DNA from: Virgibacillus profundi | GTDB taxonomy: Bacteria > Bacillota > Bacilli > Bacillales > Amphibacillaceae | Direction: 5' to 3' | NCBI RefSeq assembly: GCF_002287375.1 | Contig: NZ_NPOA01000004.1 | Location: forward strand, 124,001 to 188,000 | DNA: 64,000 bases | Shown here: in pieces, positions 31,624-39,605 of the stretch | How positions within the stretch are numbered: position 1 is the stretch's first letter | Layout: every line of letters begins with the position of its first letter | The notes under the pieces: generated by a model | Told to the model about the DNA's origin: nothing | Seen by the model: only the letters and a program-made list of their open reading frames with translations | The model's database searches: none | Position numbers and translations under genes: made by a program

Positions 31624-31770
31624 TTGTACACTGTATATTATCAAAGACCAGATGGACTAGTTTGCAGCATAGAAACAATAGGTAGATATGAAAATGAAGT
31701 GTTAGCACAGTTTGAAAGGTTTGACGACTATAATGTAATTTACATAATCGAGACTAATAAACTCATCTAA
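31624..31770 (+). CDS. Hypothetical protein, 48 aa (TTG start)
   Basis: The frame starts with TTG 31624 behind AAAGAGGA and runs 48 codons, beginning YTVYYQRPDGLVC. No ATG is available. It resembles the next protein (31824) in style, with VYY or VLY near the start. Unrecognised. Confidence 0.58.
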   Translation: MYTVYYQRPDGLVCSIETIGRYENEVLAQFERFDDYNVIYIIETNKLI

Positions 31771-31823
31771 TAAAGCTACGATTTTATTAGATAAAAAATA
31801 TTATACTGGAAGGAAGTTATACA

Positions 31824-32042
31824 ATGGATGTTTACATAGTGCTTTATGAACACCACAAAGATGGGATAGTAGATGTGTTAGACGTTTACTCAGATGAAGA
31901 AAGAGCGAATAGACGAGTTAGATTTGAGAGAAGTGTGATTGAGTCCAATCCTGAAACATATTTTAGAAATGAGTGTTGGTATCAGGGAAGAGAGATTATA
32001 CCACCAGTACAATTAAACACGAATGCGATTATCAAGGAGTGA
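31824..32042 (+). CDS. Hypothetical protein, 72 aa
   Basis: The product, MDVYIVLYEHHKDGIVDVLDVY and onward, has a beta-strand start and an Asn/Arg-rich helix. The SD AAGGAAG is 9-10 bases upstream. Unknown family, probably the same fold as the gene at 31624. Confidence 0.65.
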   Translation: MDVYIVLYEHHKDGIVDVLDVYSDEERANRRVRFERSVIESNPETYFRNECWYQGREIIPPVQLNTNAIIKE

Positions 32043-32046
32043 AGTT

Positions 32047-32208
32047 ATGAGCACATGGATACCCATAACGTTATTTTATGCATTATTGTCTTTTGTGAAC
32101 TTAATCTTAGCTGACGGTCAGGACAACAAATATTGGAAAATCGCACATGTAGTAGTTGCATTGTTTTGTCTAGGAATGTTTATAAGAAATGTTATTGTGT
32201 ATATTTGA
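32047..32208 (+). CDS. Two-pass membrane protein, 53 aa
   Basis: Two hydrophobic segments, about residues 4-20 and 31-50, are separated by a short polar loop, ADGQDNKYWK. The ATG at 32047 has AAGGAGTG upstream; the frame is open back to 32023 but overlaps the previous gene. Function unknown. Confidence 0.66.
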   Translation: MSTWIPITLFYALLSFVNLILADGQDNKYWKIAHVVVALFCLGMFIRNVIVYI

Positions 32209-32219
32209 CAAAAATGCGA
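32205..32219 (+). repeat. Repeated 5'-flank element, copy 3 (short)
   Basis: TTGACAAAAATGCGA here matches the elements at 22672 and 46076 with one base missing. The gene at 32238 lies just downstream and ATTCCGA occurs just after that gene (about 32427), so a third, degraded copy of the same flanking pair is likely. Confidence 0.45.
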
Positions 32220-32237
32220 CATAGAAAGGATGGAATT

Positions 32238-32420
32238 ATGAGTAAATACAAATTAGCTTTTTCAATTGATATGCATGATTCAGATGGAGACACTTATGAG
32301 GAAGGAATCTTATTACACCTTGGAAATGGAGTTATTCTACATTTCAATAACTTAAAAGAATATGACAATTTTATTGATAGTATGCAAGGTATGCGGGATG
32401 AAATTAGAGAAAATCTGTAA
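32238..32420 (+). CDS. Hypothetical protein, 60 aa
   Basis: The ATG at 32238 has AAAGGATGG 7 bases upstream. The product begins MSKYKLAFSIDMHDSDGDTY and looks beta-rich. Its 3' end overlaps the open frame of the next gene. Family unknown. Confidence 0.67.
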   Translation: MSKYKLAFSIDMHDSDGDTYEEGILLHLGNGVILHFNNLKEYDNFIDSMQGMRDEIRENL

Positions 32421-32463
32421 CGTTGTATTCCGACTTAAAGTAGACAAGAAAGGAGCGATCAAT

Positions 32464-32880
32464 ATTTGTAAACATGGTACACATACATACGTAAATATAA
32501 TCAATAAAGGGCAAAACAGAAGTAGTGTTCCTGTTGATGCTTGTATAGCCGAAGAGATCAGAGAACTTAATGACGCAGGAATTATAACATTAGGCTGTTG
32601 TTGTGGACATGGTAGGGCTGGACAACTTATTGAATGGGAGAATGGCTTCGGGAAGTGGAAAGGTTATTACGATCCACCTCATGCATTAATAAGAGCTGAG
32701 AGTGTTGTATTAGCTAAAGAAATGGGATATCAGCCCTATCCATATTATTATGCAGATGGTGTACATAATGATGTTTGGCAAATGCACTTAAAGACTGGAT
32801 GCATCACAGAAGAAGATGTGAAAGAGTGGCATAAAACTGACAAAGGGGTTTATAACATTGAATCAAGAAATAATTATTAA
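32464..32880 (+). CDS. CCGHG-motif protein, 138 aa, apparent ATT start
   Basis: The protein contains VDACIAEEIRELNDAG and GCCCGHG, shared with the gene at 39602, so it belongs to a paralogous Cys/His family likely to bind metal. The frame is open upstream, but AAAGGAG ends about 8 bases before ATT 32464, and aligning with the paralogue places the N-terminus there (CKHGTHTYVNI against CPNEIGTYKGCIYLEF). The alternative start, ATG 32398, lies deep inside the previous gene without a good SD. Function unknown. Confidence 0.68.
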   Translation: MCKHGTHTYVNIINKGQNRSSVPVDACIAEEIRELNDAGIITLGCCCGHGRAGQLIEWENGFGKWKGYYDPPHALIRAESVVLAKEMGYQPYPYYYADGVHNDVWQMHLKTGCITEEDVKEWHKTDKGVYNIESRNNY

Positions 32881-33106
32881 ACGTGAACAATATTATACTG
32901 AGACTGAGGAGAAGAATATTTCGAAATTACAAATGGAATTTAGGCATATGCATTTCAGTACTTACGATGCTTATAGAAACTATTTGCATGTTCGAGTAGG
33001 AGAGTATGACGATTTTAATTTTTATCTTGAAATGTCACCCCGTGAAGCTGAGAAGTTATTCTTGAAGTTAGCAGAAAAAGCAGGCAATGTAGAAAGAGGT
33101 TTTTGA
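32858..33106 (+). CDS. Hypothetical protein, 82 aa (TTG start)
   Basis: The start TTG 32858 overlaps the end of the previous gene by 23 bases, with AAAGGGG upstream. The product has a helical N-terminus and a beta-like centre (VRVGEYDDFNFYLEM). It is unrecognised and in operon with 33108. Confidence 0.66.
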   Translation: MNQEIIIKREQYYTETEEKNISKLQMEFRHMHFSTYDAYRNYLHVRVGEYDDFNFYLEMSPREAEKLFLKLAEKAGNVERGF

Positions 33107-33107
33107 T

Positions 33108-33290
33108 TTGACGAGACAGGACGTAACAATATTGAAATACGACTATCAACTAATAGGTGGAAAATTAAAGGTTAAAGTGACAGATGTTGAAATGTGGGAT
33201 ATTATAGCAATCCGAAGTGATGATGGAAAAGAAGATATTTTTCCATTGGGATATTTTCAGAAACATTTTAAAAAGATTGATAAGGAGTGA
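33108..33290 (+). CDS. Hypothetical protein, 60 aa (TTG start)
   Basis: TTG 33108 follows the previous stop by one base, with AAAGAGG as SD. The 60-residue product looks like a small beta-rich domain (LKVKVTDVEMWDIIAI). It is unrecognised. Confidence 0.63.
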   Translation: MTRQDVTILKYDYQLIGGKLKVKVTDVEMWDIIAIRSDDGKEDIFPLGYFQKHFKKIDKE

Positions 33291-33296
33291 AAATGA

Positions 33297-33470
33297 ATGT
33301 CAATAGGAACATTAATGTTAAATCTAATTACCATAATTATCTTATATTTACTTATCGCATTCTCATGGCAAGGTGCGGAGAGGTTAATTTACGGTAAAAT
33401 CACATCAAGAATTATAGATGATGTAGTTGCTATAATTCTAGCTGTATCAATATTCACCAATTTAAATTAA
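33297..33470 (+). CDS. Membrane protein, 57 aa
   Basis: The ATG at 33297 reads MSIGTLMLNLITIIILYLLIAFSW, a clear membrane segment, and a second hydrophobic stretch follows near residues 42-55. AAGGAGTG is upstream. Another frame from ATG 33293 stops early. Function unknown. Confidence 0.66.
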   Translation: MSIGTLMLNLITIIILYLLIAFSWQGAERLIYGKITSRIIDDVVAIILAVSIFTNLN

Positions 33471-33505
33471 GACAAATAATAAATAGCCAAAAGGAGGAAA
33501 CCAAA

Positions 33506-33820
33506 ATGACAATGAAAGTATACAAAATGAACAATATAGAAAACGTTGCAGCTAACTCAGCAGAGGAAGCCAAGCAATTCTATGCCGAGCTTTGCGGATA
33601 CACATATGATGAAGTGCAAGAGGATTTTGAAGGTGAAGTTGATCTGCAAACTAAAATGTTAGTAGATGTGAAAGATTTACCAGATGATGTATTCATTAGA
33701 GTAAACAACTTAGAGTTTAAATATGGAACAGCTTGGGCATATATGACGTTCCAATGGGTATTAGAAAATGATCTATATGATGATAGTGAACCATTCGTAA
33801 TTAGCTCAACGGAGCACTAG
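33506..33820 (+). CDS. Hypothetical acidic protein, 104 aa
   Basis: The product is acidic and soluble, beginning with a helix containing AANSAEEAKQFYAELCG and ending in a Trp- and Tyr-rich segment. AAGGAGGAAAC precedes the ATG. The family is not recognised, but the N-terminal pattern recurs in small phage proteins. Confidence 0.7.
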   Translation: MTMKVYKMNNIENVAANSAEEAKQFYAELCGYTYDEVQEDFEGEVDLQTKMLVDVKDLPDDVFIRVNNLEFKYGTAWAYMTFQWVLENDLYDDSEPFVISSTEH

Positions 33821-33832
33821 AAGGAGATAACA

Positions 33833-34006
33833 ATGAGTAAACAATATTATGTTTCTATAGTACGGGATCATGATGGCGGATGGAGATTAATTATGGATGG
33901 ATTGTGTATACATACATTCTATAGAAAGAGTAATGTTAAGGCATTCGTTGTAGAGATGATTGATACGAATAAGAATGTTGAGTTTGTTATTGAGGCTGAT
34001 GATTAG
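33833..34006 (+). CDS. Hypothetical protein, 57 aa
   Basis: A 57-residue protein beginning MSKQYYVSIVRDHDGGWRLI, probably a small beta domain. The SD AAGGAGAT is optimal. It overlaps nothing and is followed by a membrane protein two bases later. Confidence 0.66.
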   Translation: MSKQYYVSIVRDHDGGWRLIMDGLCIHTFYRKSNVKAFVVEMIDTNKNVEFVIEADD

Positions 34007-34007
34007 A

Positions 34008-34187
34008 ATGACAGACTTAACTATTGTTCTAATCCTCTTGGTTGTTAATGTGATATCGGTATGTGTGATTGTAACAAGCGAAGAAAGAAAATATTCCAAT
34101 ATTCATATTGATATACTTTTTGTAGTTATTATGAATACAATTGCAATAGTAATTATACTTGTGATTGTGTATTTGCTCAATGTATAA
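34008..34187 (+). CDS. Two-pass membrane protein, 59 aa
   Basis: Two strongly hydrophobic segments (about residues 4-20 and 34-57) flank a polar EERKYSN loop. The ATG at 34008 lies one base after the previous stop, so translation is probably coupled. Function unknown. Confidence 0.63.
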   Translation: MTDLTIVLILLVVNVISVCVIVTSEERKYSNIHIDILFVVIMNTIAIVIILVIVYLLNV

Positions 34188-34255
34188 GTTGCATGGGGGA
34201 TGTTTTGTAGTGGGACAGAAAGGTGAATAATAATTAAAATAGTTTGTGGATTAGG

Positions 34256-34284
34256 TTGACTATAAGTAATAAATATTATATAAT
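34256..34284 (+). promoter_or_regulatory. Promoter B2
   Basis: TTGACT (34256-34261), 17 bp, TATAAT (34279-34284), with a TAATAAATATTA spacer. It drives 34336 and the helicase at 34543. Confidence 0.85.
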
Positions 34285-34335
34285 GTATATAGATAGTAAA
34301 TAGGTTAAAATTATATTCTAAAAGGAGAATTAAAA

Positions 34336-34518
34336 ATGGATCAACAACCATCAAGCAGCGAATTTCTGTTTTGTTATAACCCAAAACTCTCAAAGCATTT
34401 AAGTAATTTGGGAATAAGGTACATAACGAAAGGAATTAGCCCAAAGGAAAAAAGGATATTCACTTTATACTACAAGAATAAGGAGTTACAGGAAGCACTA
34501 GATAGCTACCAAGGATAA
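34336..34518 (+). CDS. Hypothetical protein, 60 aa
   Basis: The product is 60 residues and moderately basic, with YYKNKELQEALDSYQG at the C-terminus. AAAGGAGAA is 6-9 bases before the ATG. It is co-transcribed with the helicase and may assist it; not recognised. Confidence 0.66.
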   Translation: MDQQPSSSEFLFCYNPKLSKHLSNLGIRYITKGISPKEKRIFTLYYKNKELQEALDSYQG

Positions 34519-34542
34519 AATTAAATTAAAGGAGATTCTAAT

Positions 34543-36036
34543 ATGAGAGTAACAGACAAAGTAACGGATTACAAAGATTGGCAACAAGGAGACTTAATTA
34601 CAATATCAGCCGGAACAGGCAAAGGAAAAAGTTATTTTGTAAAACATAGGCTATACGAACATGCCAAAGCAAACGGTAAAAAGATACTGTTTTTAGTGCA
34701 TAGGTTAAACTGTTTGAAACAATTTCAAATGGAGATTGAAGAAGATAACAAGACAGATGTAATAACATTGACTACATATCAAGCTATTGAACATAGAAAA
34801 ATCAAAAGAAGTAACAAAGAAAACATTGATCCTAGCACATATGATTATATAGTTTGCGATGAATTTCATTACTTCTTTAGCGACGCATCATTCAGTCGAA
34901 CAACAGACCTATCACTTGAATCAATCCTCGATGCCAGTAATAGTATTAGGATTTTTATGAGTGCAACAGGAGATTATGTGGAGAGATACTTAGAGAATTA
35001 CAGGAAGTTGAACATACGTCATAAATATGAATTGCAAACTGAATATGATTTCATTAAAACTTTAACATTATATAACAAAGCAGATGATCTAGAAAGTTTT
35101 GTTGAAGAGGCAATAAAAGGAAAATATAAATCAATTTTCTTTATCAATAACACAAAACTTGCTGTTGAATTACATAAAAAGTATAAGAAGCATTCTATGT
35201 TTAATTGTTCGCCACACAATAGTTCCTATAAACATGTTGATGAAGATAAAGTCAACAGTATGCTGAAAAATGAACGCTTTGAGGATTTAATTCTTTTTAC
35301 GACTAGTGTTCTAGACACAGGAGTAAGCATAAAAGACTCGGAAGTAACTAATATAGTCTGTCATAACTTTAGGGATGTTCGAGTATTAACGCAATGTATC
35401 GGCAGGAAAAGGCTTGTAGATGATAACGATCATTTACATTTAGTGTTAAGTAATTTGAACAATAAGCAATTAGGCGGCAGCAAAGGGAATATTAGGAAGA
35501 TGATAGAGAAAGCGAATTATCTTAGAGAATATGGTGTAGAAGATTACAATAAGAAATATTATCGTCAGGTTGATAAGACTAATATAATTTACGATGAGAC
35601 AGATGAAAAATCAGCCAACAGAAAAGTAATTAAGAAAGTAAACGAATTAGCATACTTTAAGTGTCTTATTGACATAGAGGACATTAATTTGATGCTTACT
35701 AAAGGTAAATATGGTTATACAGAGTTTATCAAGGAGTGGTTCGATATGAGTAAGGTTTTCATTGAGACTGACGAAAGTTACAAAGAAAACTTGGAGTTTT
35801 ACTTGGATAGCATAGTTGACAAGAGATTATTTAAAGACGAACAGAAAGAGTTAATCAACAAGATTCTACTTAAAGATTCAAGAGGTAGACTTCAGAAAGG
35901 GATAAGCACAATTAATGCTTATTTTAAAGAAAATAAGTTAAGGTATGAAATTGTGAGTAAAAGAACTAGCGAAAGAGTAGAAGGGAAAGTCAAATCTTTA
36001 AGATACTGGCAGGTGATAGGCGATATTGACATATAA
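34543..36036 (+). CDS. SF2 DEAD/DEAH-like helicase, 497 aa
   Basis: Motifs in order: Walker A AGTGKGKS (about residues 24-31), motif II DEFH (about 106-109), motif III SAT (about 141), a motif V-like TSVLDTGVSI (about 256-265) and motif VI QCIGRKR (about 285-291). This is a superfamily 2 nucleic-acid helicase or translocase, without an obvious extra nuclease domain. AAAGGAGAT is just upstream. It probably unwinds or remodels nucleic acid during phage replication. Confidence 0.85.
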   Translation: MRVTDKVTDYKDWQQGDLITISAGTGKGKSYFVKHRLYEHAKANGKKILFLVHRLNCLKQFQMEIEEDNKTDVITLTTYQAIEHRKIKRSNKENIDPSTYDYIVCDEFHYFFSDASFSRTTDLSLESILDASNSIRIFMSATGDYVERYLENYRKLNIRHKYELQTEYDFIKTLTLYNKADDLESFVEEAIKGKYKSIFFINNTKLAVELHKKYKKHSMFNCSPHNSSYKHVDEDKVNSMLKNERFEDLILFTTSVLDTGVSIKDSEVTNIVCHNFRDVRVLTQCIGRKRLVDDNDHLHLVLSNLNNKQLGGSKGNIRKMIEKANYLREYGVEDYNKKYYRQVDKTNIIYDETDEKSANRKVIKKVNELAYFKCLIDIEDINLMLTKGKYGYTEFIKEWFDMSKVFIETDESYKENLEFYLDSIVDKRLFKDEQKELINKILLKDSRGRLQKGISTINAYFKENKLRYEIVSKRTSERVEGKVKSLRYWQVIGDIDI

Positions 36037-36049
36037 TCTCGTATGTCAA
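36026..36049 (+). terminator. Hairpin at the helicase gene end
   Basis: TTGACATA (36026-36033) and TATGTCAA (36042-36049) pair around the stop codon. An A-rich stretch follows on this strand, so as a terminator it is weak. Confidence 0.4.
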
Positions 36050-36097
36050 AAATAGGAATAAGCTATTAATAAGGATAATCCATTTATTAGCATACAC

Positions 36098-36162
36098 AGA
36101 TCAGCAAAGAAAAGCGTTTGCCGATCTTTTCTCTACGCTACCTGTTAGGTAGCTAGGAGAGA
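36098..36162 (+). ncRNA. Candidate structured RNA, two adjacent hairpins
   Basis: The first hairpin pairs AGATCAGCAAA (36098-36108) with TTTGCCGATCT (36117-36127) with a single mismatch. The second has an inner stem CTACCT (36138-36143) and AGGTAG (36147-36152), closed by TCTCT (36130-36134) with AGAGA (36158-36162). More complementary segments (CATTCC near 36186 and GGAATG near 36231) lie in the leader of the gene at 36295. It lies in a 258-bp gap. It may be a small RNA or a leader switch. Confidence 0.5.
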
Positions 36163-36294
36163 TATTGTTTTATGGATAGAGAAATCATTCCATCTATACC
36201 TCTAAAGGTTTTACATTTAGGGAAAGAAGTGGAATGTTTTTGAAAATCTTTCTTACTAGAAGTGGTTGGTCAAATTATGAGAGAAGGTGAACAA

Positions 36295-36486
36295 ATGAAT
36301 AAAAAGAACAAAAGGATTCTCAAAGAAGCATTCATATATTTCGGAGTTTTCGTTGGTTTAATTGCATTAGTTATGGGAATCTTAGCGTTAGCGGCATTAG
36401 AAAGTATGGTTCTATTTGTGATAGTGTCATTGATCGTTATTTTTATCTTATGCTATGTAATGGCTTGGTTGGGAAATAATTATTGA
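36295..36486 (+). CDS. Two-pass membrane protein, 63 aa
   Basis: A basic N-terminus, MNKKNKRILK, is followed by two membrane segments (about residues 13-33 and 38-58). The ATG at 36295 has GAAGGTGA upstream; the frame is open back to 36262. It lies behind the structured leader. Function unknown. Confidence 0.68.
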   Translation: MNKKNKRILKEAFIYFGVFVGLIALVMGILALAALESMVLFVIVSLIVIFILCYVMAWLGNNY

Positions 36487-36549
36487 AGATTAAAATATAA
36501 ACAATACTATAATAAAAGGTCAATTTTAATTAAAGGAGGGTGAGTACAG

Positions 36550-36933
36550 ATGTTTATTAAAAATGAAATAGAACTACACCAGAATAGCGTTGATCATATA
36601 GAAGAAACGTTCGCAATGTATACAGAGATATATCAAATAAGCGAACAAATAAAGAATCCAATTATGCATATGTATCCGATCAAAGATACTTATGATCCTG
36701 ATGGTGGACTCAGTGGATACATTGACGCTTTATTTTTCAAGATGAATGTGTACGACACAGAGAATATGACAGTTTACAAAGACGAGAATCTTCATGATGG
36801 GATTCTACCTTTTAAAGAGTTAAATGTGTCTCAGATTAAAATCTTTAAAGACTTGAGTACTATGATTGTATTAAGAGGTGAGTATGCTATTTCAACCCAT
36901 CATACAGATGTTAATATTTACATTAAGGAATAA
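36550..36933 (+). CDS. Hypothetical protein, 127 aa
   Basis: This is a soluble, acidic, probably alpha/beta protein with YDPDGGLSGYIDALFFKM in the centre. The SD AAAGGAGGGTG is strong. It is not recognised. Confidence 0.7.
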   Translation: MFIKNEIELHQNSVDHIEETFAMYTEIYQISEQIKNPIMHMYPIKDTYDPDGGLSGYIDALFFKMNVYDTENMTVYKDENLHDGILPFKELNVSQIKIFKDLSTMIVLRGEYAISTHHTDVNIYIKE

Positions 36934-36945
36934 TTTATCCAATGC

Positions 36946-36974
36946 TTGACTATAACTAAATAATATTATATACT
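36946..36974 (+). promoter_or_regulatory. Promoter B3
   Basis: TTGACT (36946-36951), 17 bp, TATACT (36969-36974), with ACTAAATAATATTA in the spacer. It drives the gene at 37028. Confidence 0.8.
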
Positions 36975-37027
36975 GTATTAATATACGGAATTGATTTACA
37001 AATAATATAAAAGGAGGAATAAATTAA

Positions 37028-37468
37028 ATGGATAAAACAATTAAAAGAATCATAATCACATTAGCAACAATTTTACTACTATCGGGTGTATTTGCAGTAG
37101 GAGCATACGCAAGTGCAACATGGCTATCGTTTGAGGGTGATGAGAAGGTAAGTAACACAGAAAGTAATATTGATGAGATTATGGATATTCTACGTCAGGT
37201 GAATGAGGATAAATTGTCTGCTGAGGAAGCTTTGGAGGAATTAGAGGATATGAATCCTCCGGGATTAGTTGAGCAGATTAAAGAACTAGAAGAACAGATT
37301 GAAGTGTTGAAAGATGAGAAACAAGTGTTAGTAGATGAGAATGAAGCTTTAAATGAGTATGTAGAACATTTGGAAACAGAGTTGACTAGAGCAAATGAGA
37401 AAGTTGATGGATTGAGTGGTAGGTCGGAAGATGCTGTGGAAGAAGCTAGAGAGATTGTTGGAGAGTAA
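37028..37468 (+). CDS. Membrane-anchored coiled-coil protein, 146 aa
   Basis: The N-terminus (residues 7-30) is a signal sequence or anchor ending GAYASATW. From residue 60 to 130 the sequence is a long acidic coiled coil (LEEQIEVLKDEKQVLVDENEALNEY and onward in heptads). Small phage proteins of this design may anchor replication or inhibit cell functions at the membrane; no specific role is shown. The SD AAAGGAGG is good. Confidence 0.75.
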   Translation: MDKTIKRIIITLATILLLSGVFAVGAYASATWLSFEGDEKVSNTESNIDEIMDILRQVNEDKLSAEEALEELEDMNPPGLVEQIKELEEQIEVLKDEKQVLVDENEALNEYVEHLETELTRANEKVDGLSGRSEDAVEEAREIVGE

Positions 37469-37495
37469 TTGATTGTGAAATTAGTAAATTAGTAG

Positions 37496-37524
37496 CTGAC
37501 AATAAAATAATAATGTTATATAAT
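37496..37524 (+). promoter_or_regulatory. Promoter B4
   Basis: CTGACA (37496-37501), 17 bp, TATAAT (37519-37524). It follows the B layout, with AATAATGTTA in the spacer. Confidence 0.75.
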
Positions 37525-37553
37525 TAAGTCAGATGAGAAAAGGAGGTGCTTAA

Positions 37554-37859
37554 ATGGAATACACTACACGTCCAAAATCGTATGAGCAATCTATCAAAGA
37601 GAAAGTCGAAATATTCTTCAAGGTGTTGACAGGTGGTATTTATATTGTGGAGAAGGATCGGCATGATGTATTTGGCGAAGGAGCTTTTGTAACAACTGAG
37701 GAGTTGGTAAAAGTGTTAAATACATCAGCAATGACAATTGGAATTTATACTGGAAGAGGAATTAAGGTGGTAACCAATAATGAAGATGAGTTGAATTCGA
37801 TTGCGGGAAATGAGAGTGATATGTATTTGGAAAGAAGTCGAGGGATTGATTACATGTAA
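37554..37859 (+). CDS. Hypothetical protein, 101 aa
   Basis: The product has a TGGIYIVEKDRHDVFGEGAFVT segment and resembles a small alpha/beta domain. AAAGGAGGTG lies upstream. It is the first gene after promoter B4 and is followed by the gene at 37878. Confidence 0.68.
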   Translation: MEYTTRPKSYEQSIKEKVEIFFKVLTGGIYIVEKDRHDVFGEGAFVTTEELVKVLNTSAMTIGIYTGRGIKVVTNNEDELNSIAGNESDMYLERSRGIDYM

Positions 37860-37877
37860 GATGGAGGAGGCAATAAG

Positions 37878-38930
37878 GTGATCTCAGAGAAGATTAATGA
37901 GATGGTGAACGAAGAAGTTGGAAGAGTTATTGGCGATAAAATAGCAGAATTAGACGAAGCGAGAAAACATTTATGCGATGTAGAAGAGAAAACTCGTTAT
38001 TTAGACAATGATAACTATGAATTAAATCAGAAAGTAAGATCATTGAGCAAAGCAGAGGATCTCATCGCTAAATTTACACCTTTGGTAAACAAAGACAACT
38101 TTGAGGATTTTCTGGATAGTTTAAATTTAGAAGGTACAGGAATTGTAATAGATGGAATGGATAGTGGAAAGATTCCTGTATGGTTTCAAGCAGTGGTGAA
38201 ATATTATGATCATAAAGAATTGGTTATTAGTTTAATGAATTTGTTTAATATTGACTATCCTAACTGGGCTGCAAATTTCAAGTTACCATATGATTACAAT
38301 GAAGAAGAATTGGATTTATTCTTTAGGAATATTAGCTATGCTAGTGTGACTAATGGTGCAGATTTTCAACATAATACAGGTTTCTTTTATGAAAAACTAA
38401 AGAGAAACAATGGTGATGTGAAGCTGTTGTTGACAAAATCTGATTACTTTAATATTCCATGGAATTTGTTATTGCAGAATAAATTGTTAGTTACAGGTGA
38501 ATATTTCAATAAGATTCTAAATGAGTTGAAAGAGAATAGCATGGGTTACATGAATTCATTTAACTTTTTCTACATACAAAAGTATCAAGAGTTAAGCAGT
38601 TATCAAGTGTCGCAAATGTTGGATTTACTACCTGAGAAAAGGTTAATGGATTGTCATAGAGCATTTATTAATCAAAATGTAGATATATTCAAAATTAAAC
38701 CTGAGTTGGTAAATAGATTCTTGAATAAGATTAGTGATAATCAATTCTCTACATTTTATTATTTAAATTATCCAGTGGAGATACAGAAGGATTATGTTAA
38801 AGATTACACTGAAAGATATGGATATAGAGATAAATTTGAAATGGTGAAGAAGATGGATATTAGTAAAGAGGATAAGATAAAATTGCTTAGTGAGATTGCT
38901 GAGATGGAGTTGGGAGAATCAGAGGATTGA
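37878..38930 (+). CDS. Hypothetical protein, 350 aa (GTG start)
   Basis: The N-terminal 65 residues form a coiled coil; the rest is an unusual all-helical, Asn-, Tyr- and Phe-rich region that may contain helical repeats. The GTG at 37878 has GGAGGAGG about 8-9 bases upstream. I do not recognise any enzyme motif. It is among the largest unassigned genes here and therefore a candidate for a new function. Confidence 0.72.
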   Translation: MISEKINEMVNEEVGRVIGDKIAELDEARKHLCDVEEKTRYLDNDNYELNQKVRSLSKAEDLIAKFTPLVNKDNFEDFLDSLNLEGTGIVIDGMDSGKIPVWFQAVVKYYDHKELVISLMNLFNIDYPNWAANFKLPYDYNEEELDLFFRNISYASVTNGADFQHNTGFFYEKLKRNNGDVKLLLTKSDYFNIPWNLLLQNKLLVTGEYFNKILNELKENSMGYMNSFNFFYIQKYQELSSYQVSQMLDLLPEKRLMDCHRAFINQNVDIFKIKPELVNRFLNKISDNQFSTFYYLNYPVEIQKDYVKDYTERYGYRDKFEMVKKMDISKEDKIKLLSEIAEMELGESED

Positions 38931-38966
38931 TAGAAAATACGATATAATGGAAAGGGGATGGAGACA

Positions 38967-39383
38967 ATGGTAGAAATAATGGGGCAAAATTTAGATAATG
39001 CATTTGAACAATTAGATGTTAATGCAGACAGGATGGTTGAAACAGAAGAAACTAAATTGCAAGTTTGGCAAATGTCTGAATTAGAGTTTGATAGGTTAGC
39101 GGCTATTCCCGATGAAGATTGGCATGAAGATTTCGGATGGTGGCGTAATGGCAGATGTATTTATGAAGGACGTGCAACTACTGAATACATTGTCAATGGT
39201 GAAAAAATGCTGGGATATGGATCTGATATGGAGTTATTCGGGAATGAATTTATAACCTATTCTCAATGGTTTAATGAAGCGATGAATCTATCCACAGATA
39301 CGAATCTCGTTATATTCGCAAAGAGTTTAGCAAGTGATAATGGAATGAGTTTATCTGAGTTTATTTCCAAATATGAGAAGTAA
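38967..39383 (+). CDS. Hypothetical protein, 138 aa
   Basis: The ATG at 38967 has AAAGGGG 9-10 bases upstream, whereas the ATG at 38958 touches the SD. The product has a Trp-rich stretch (DEDWHEDFGWWRNGRCIYEGR) and an acidic N-terminus. It is unrecognised. It precedes the CCGHG cluster. Confidence 0.67.
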   Translation: MVEIMGQNLDNAFEQLDVNADRMVETEETKLQVWQMSELEFDRLAAIPDEDWHEDFGWWRNGRCIYEGRATTEYIVNGEKMLGYGSDMELFGNEFITYSQWFNEAMNLSTDTNLVIFAKSLASDNGMSLSEFISKYEK

Positions 39384-39443
39384 TATATTGCGGTTCAAAT
39401 AAAAGATGGCTTTTATATGAATTAATCAGAGAGGATGATAACA

Positions 39444-39605
39444 ATGAGTAGTGCAGAATTGGAAATTGCAAGAGAACAAAGAGCATGGGAGAAATATTGG
39501 AAAAGTTATCGAAGTAGTTTGTTTTGTGAAAACTGTGAAAAGAAAATACCTGAATCGTTTTTCTCTCTTTCATATTGTTCTCAATTGTGTAGAGATAAAT
39601 CATGA
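39444..39605 (+). CDS. Small zinc-finger protein, 53 aa
   Basis: The CENC (about residues 28-31) and YCSQLC (about 44-49) pattern matches the treble-clef-like fingers at 1556, 3700 and 18024. GAGGATGA lies upstream. The stop codon overlaps the ATG of the next gene (ATGA), so the two are translationally coupled. Confidence 0.7.
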   Translation: MSSAELEIAREQRAWEKYWKSYRSSLFCENCEKKIPESFFSLSYCSQLCRDKS

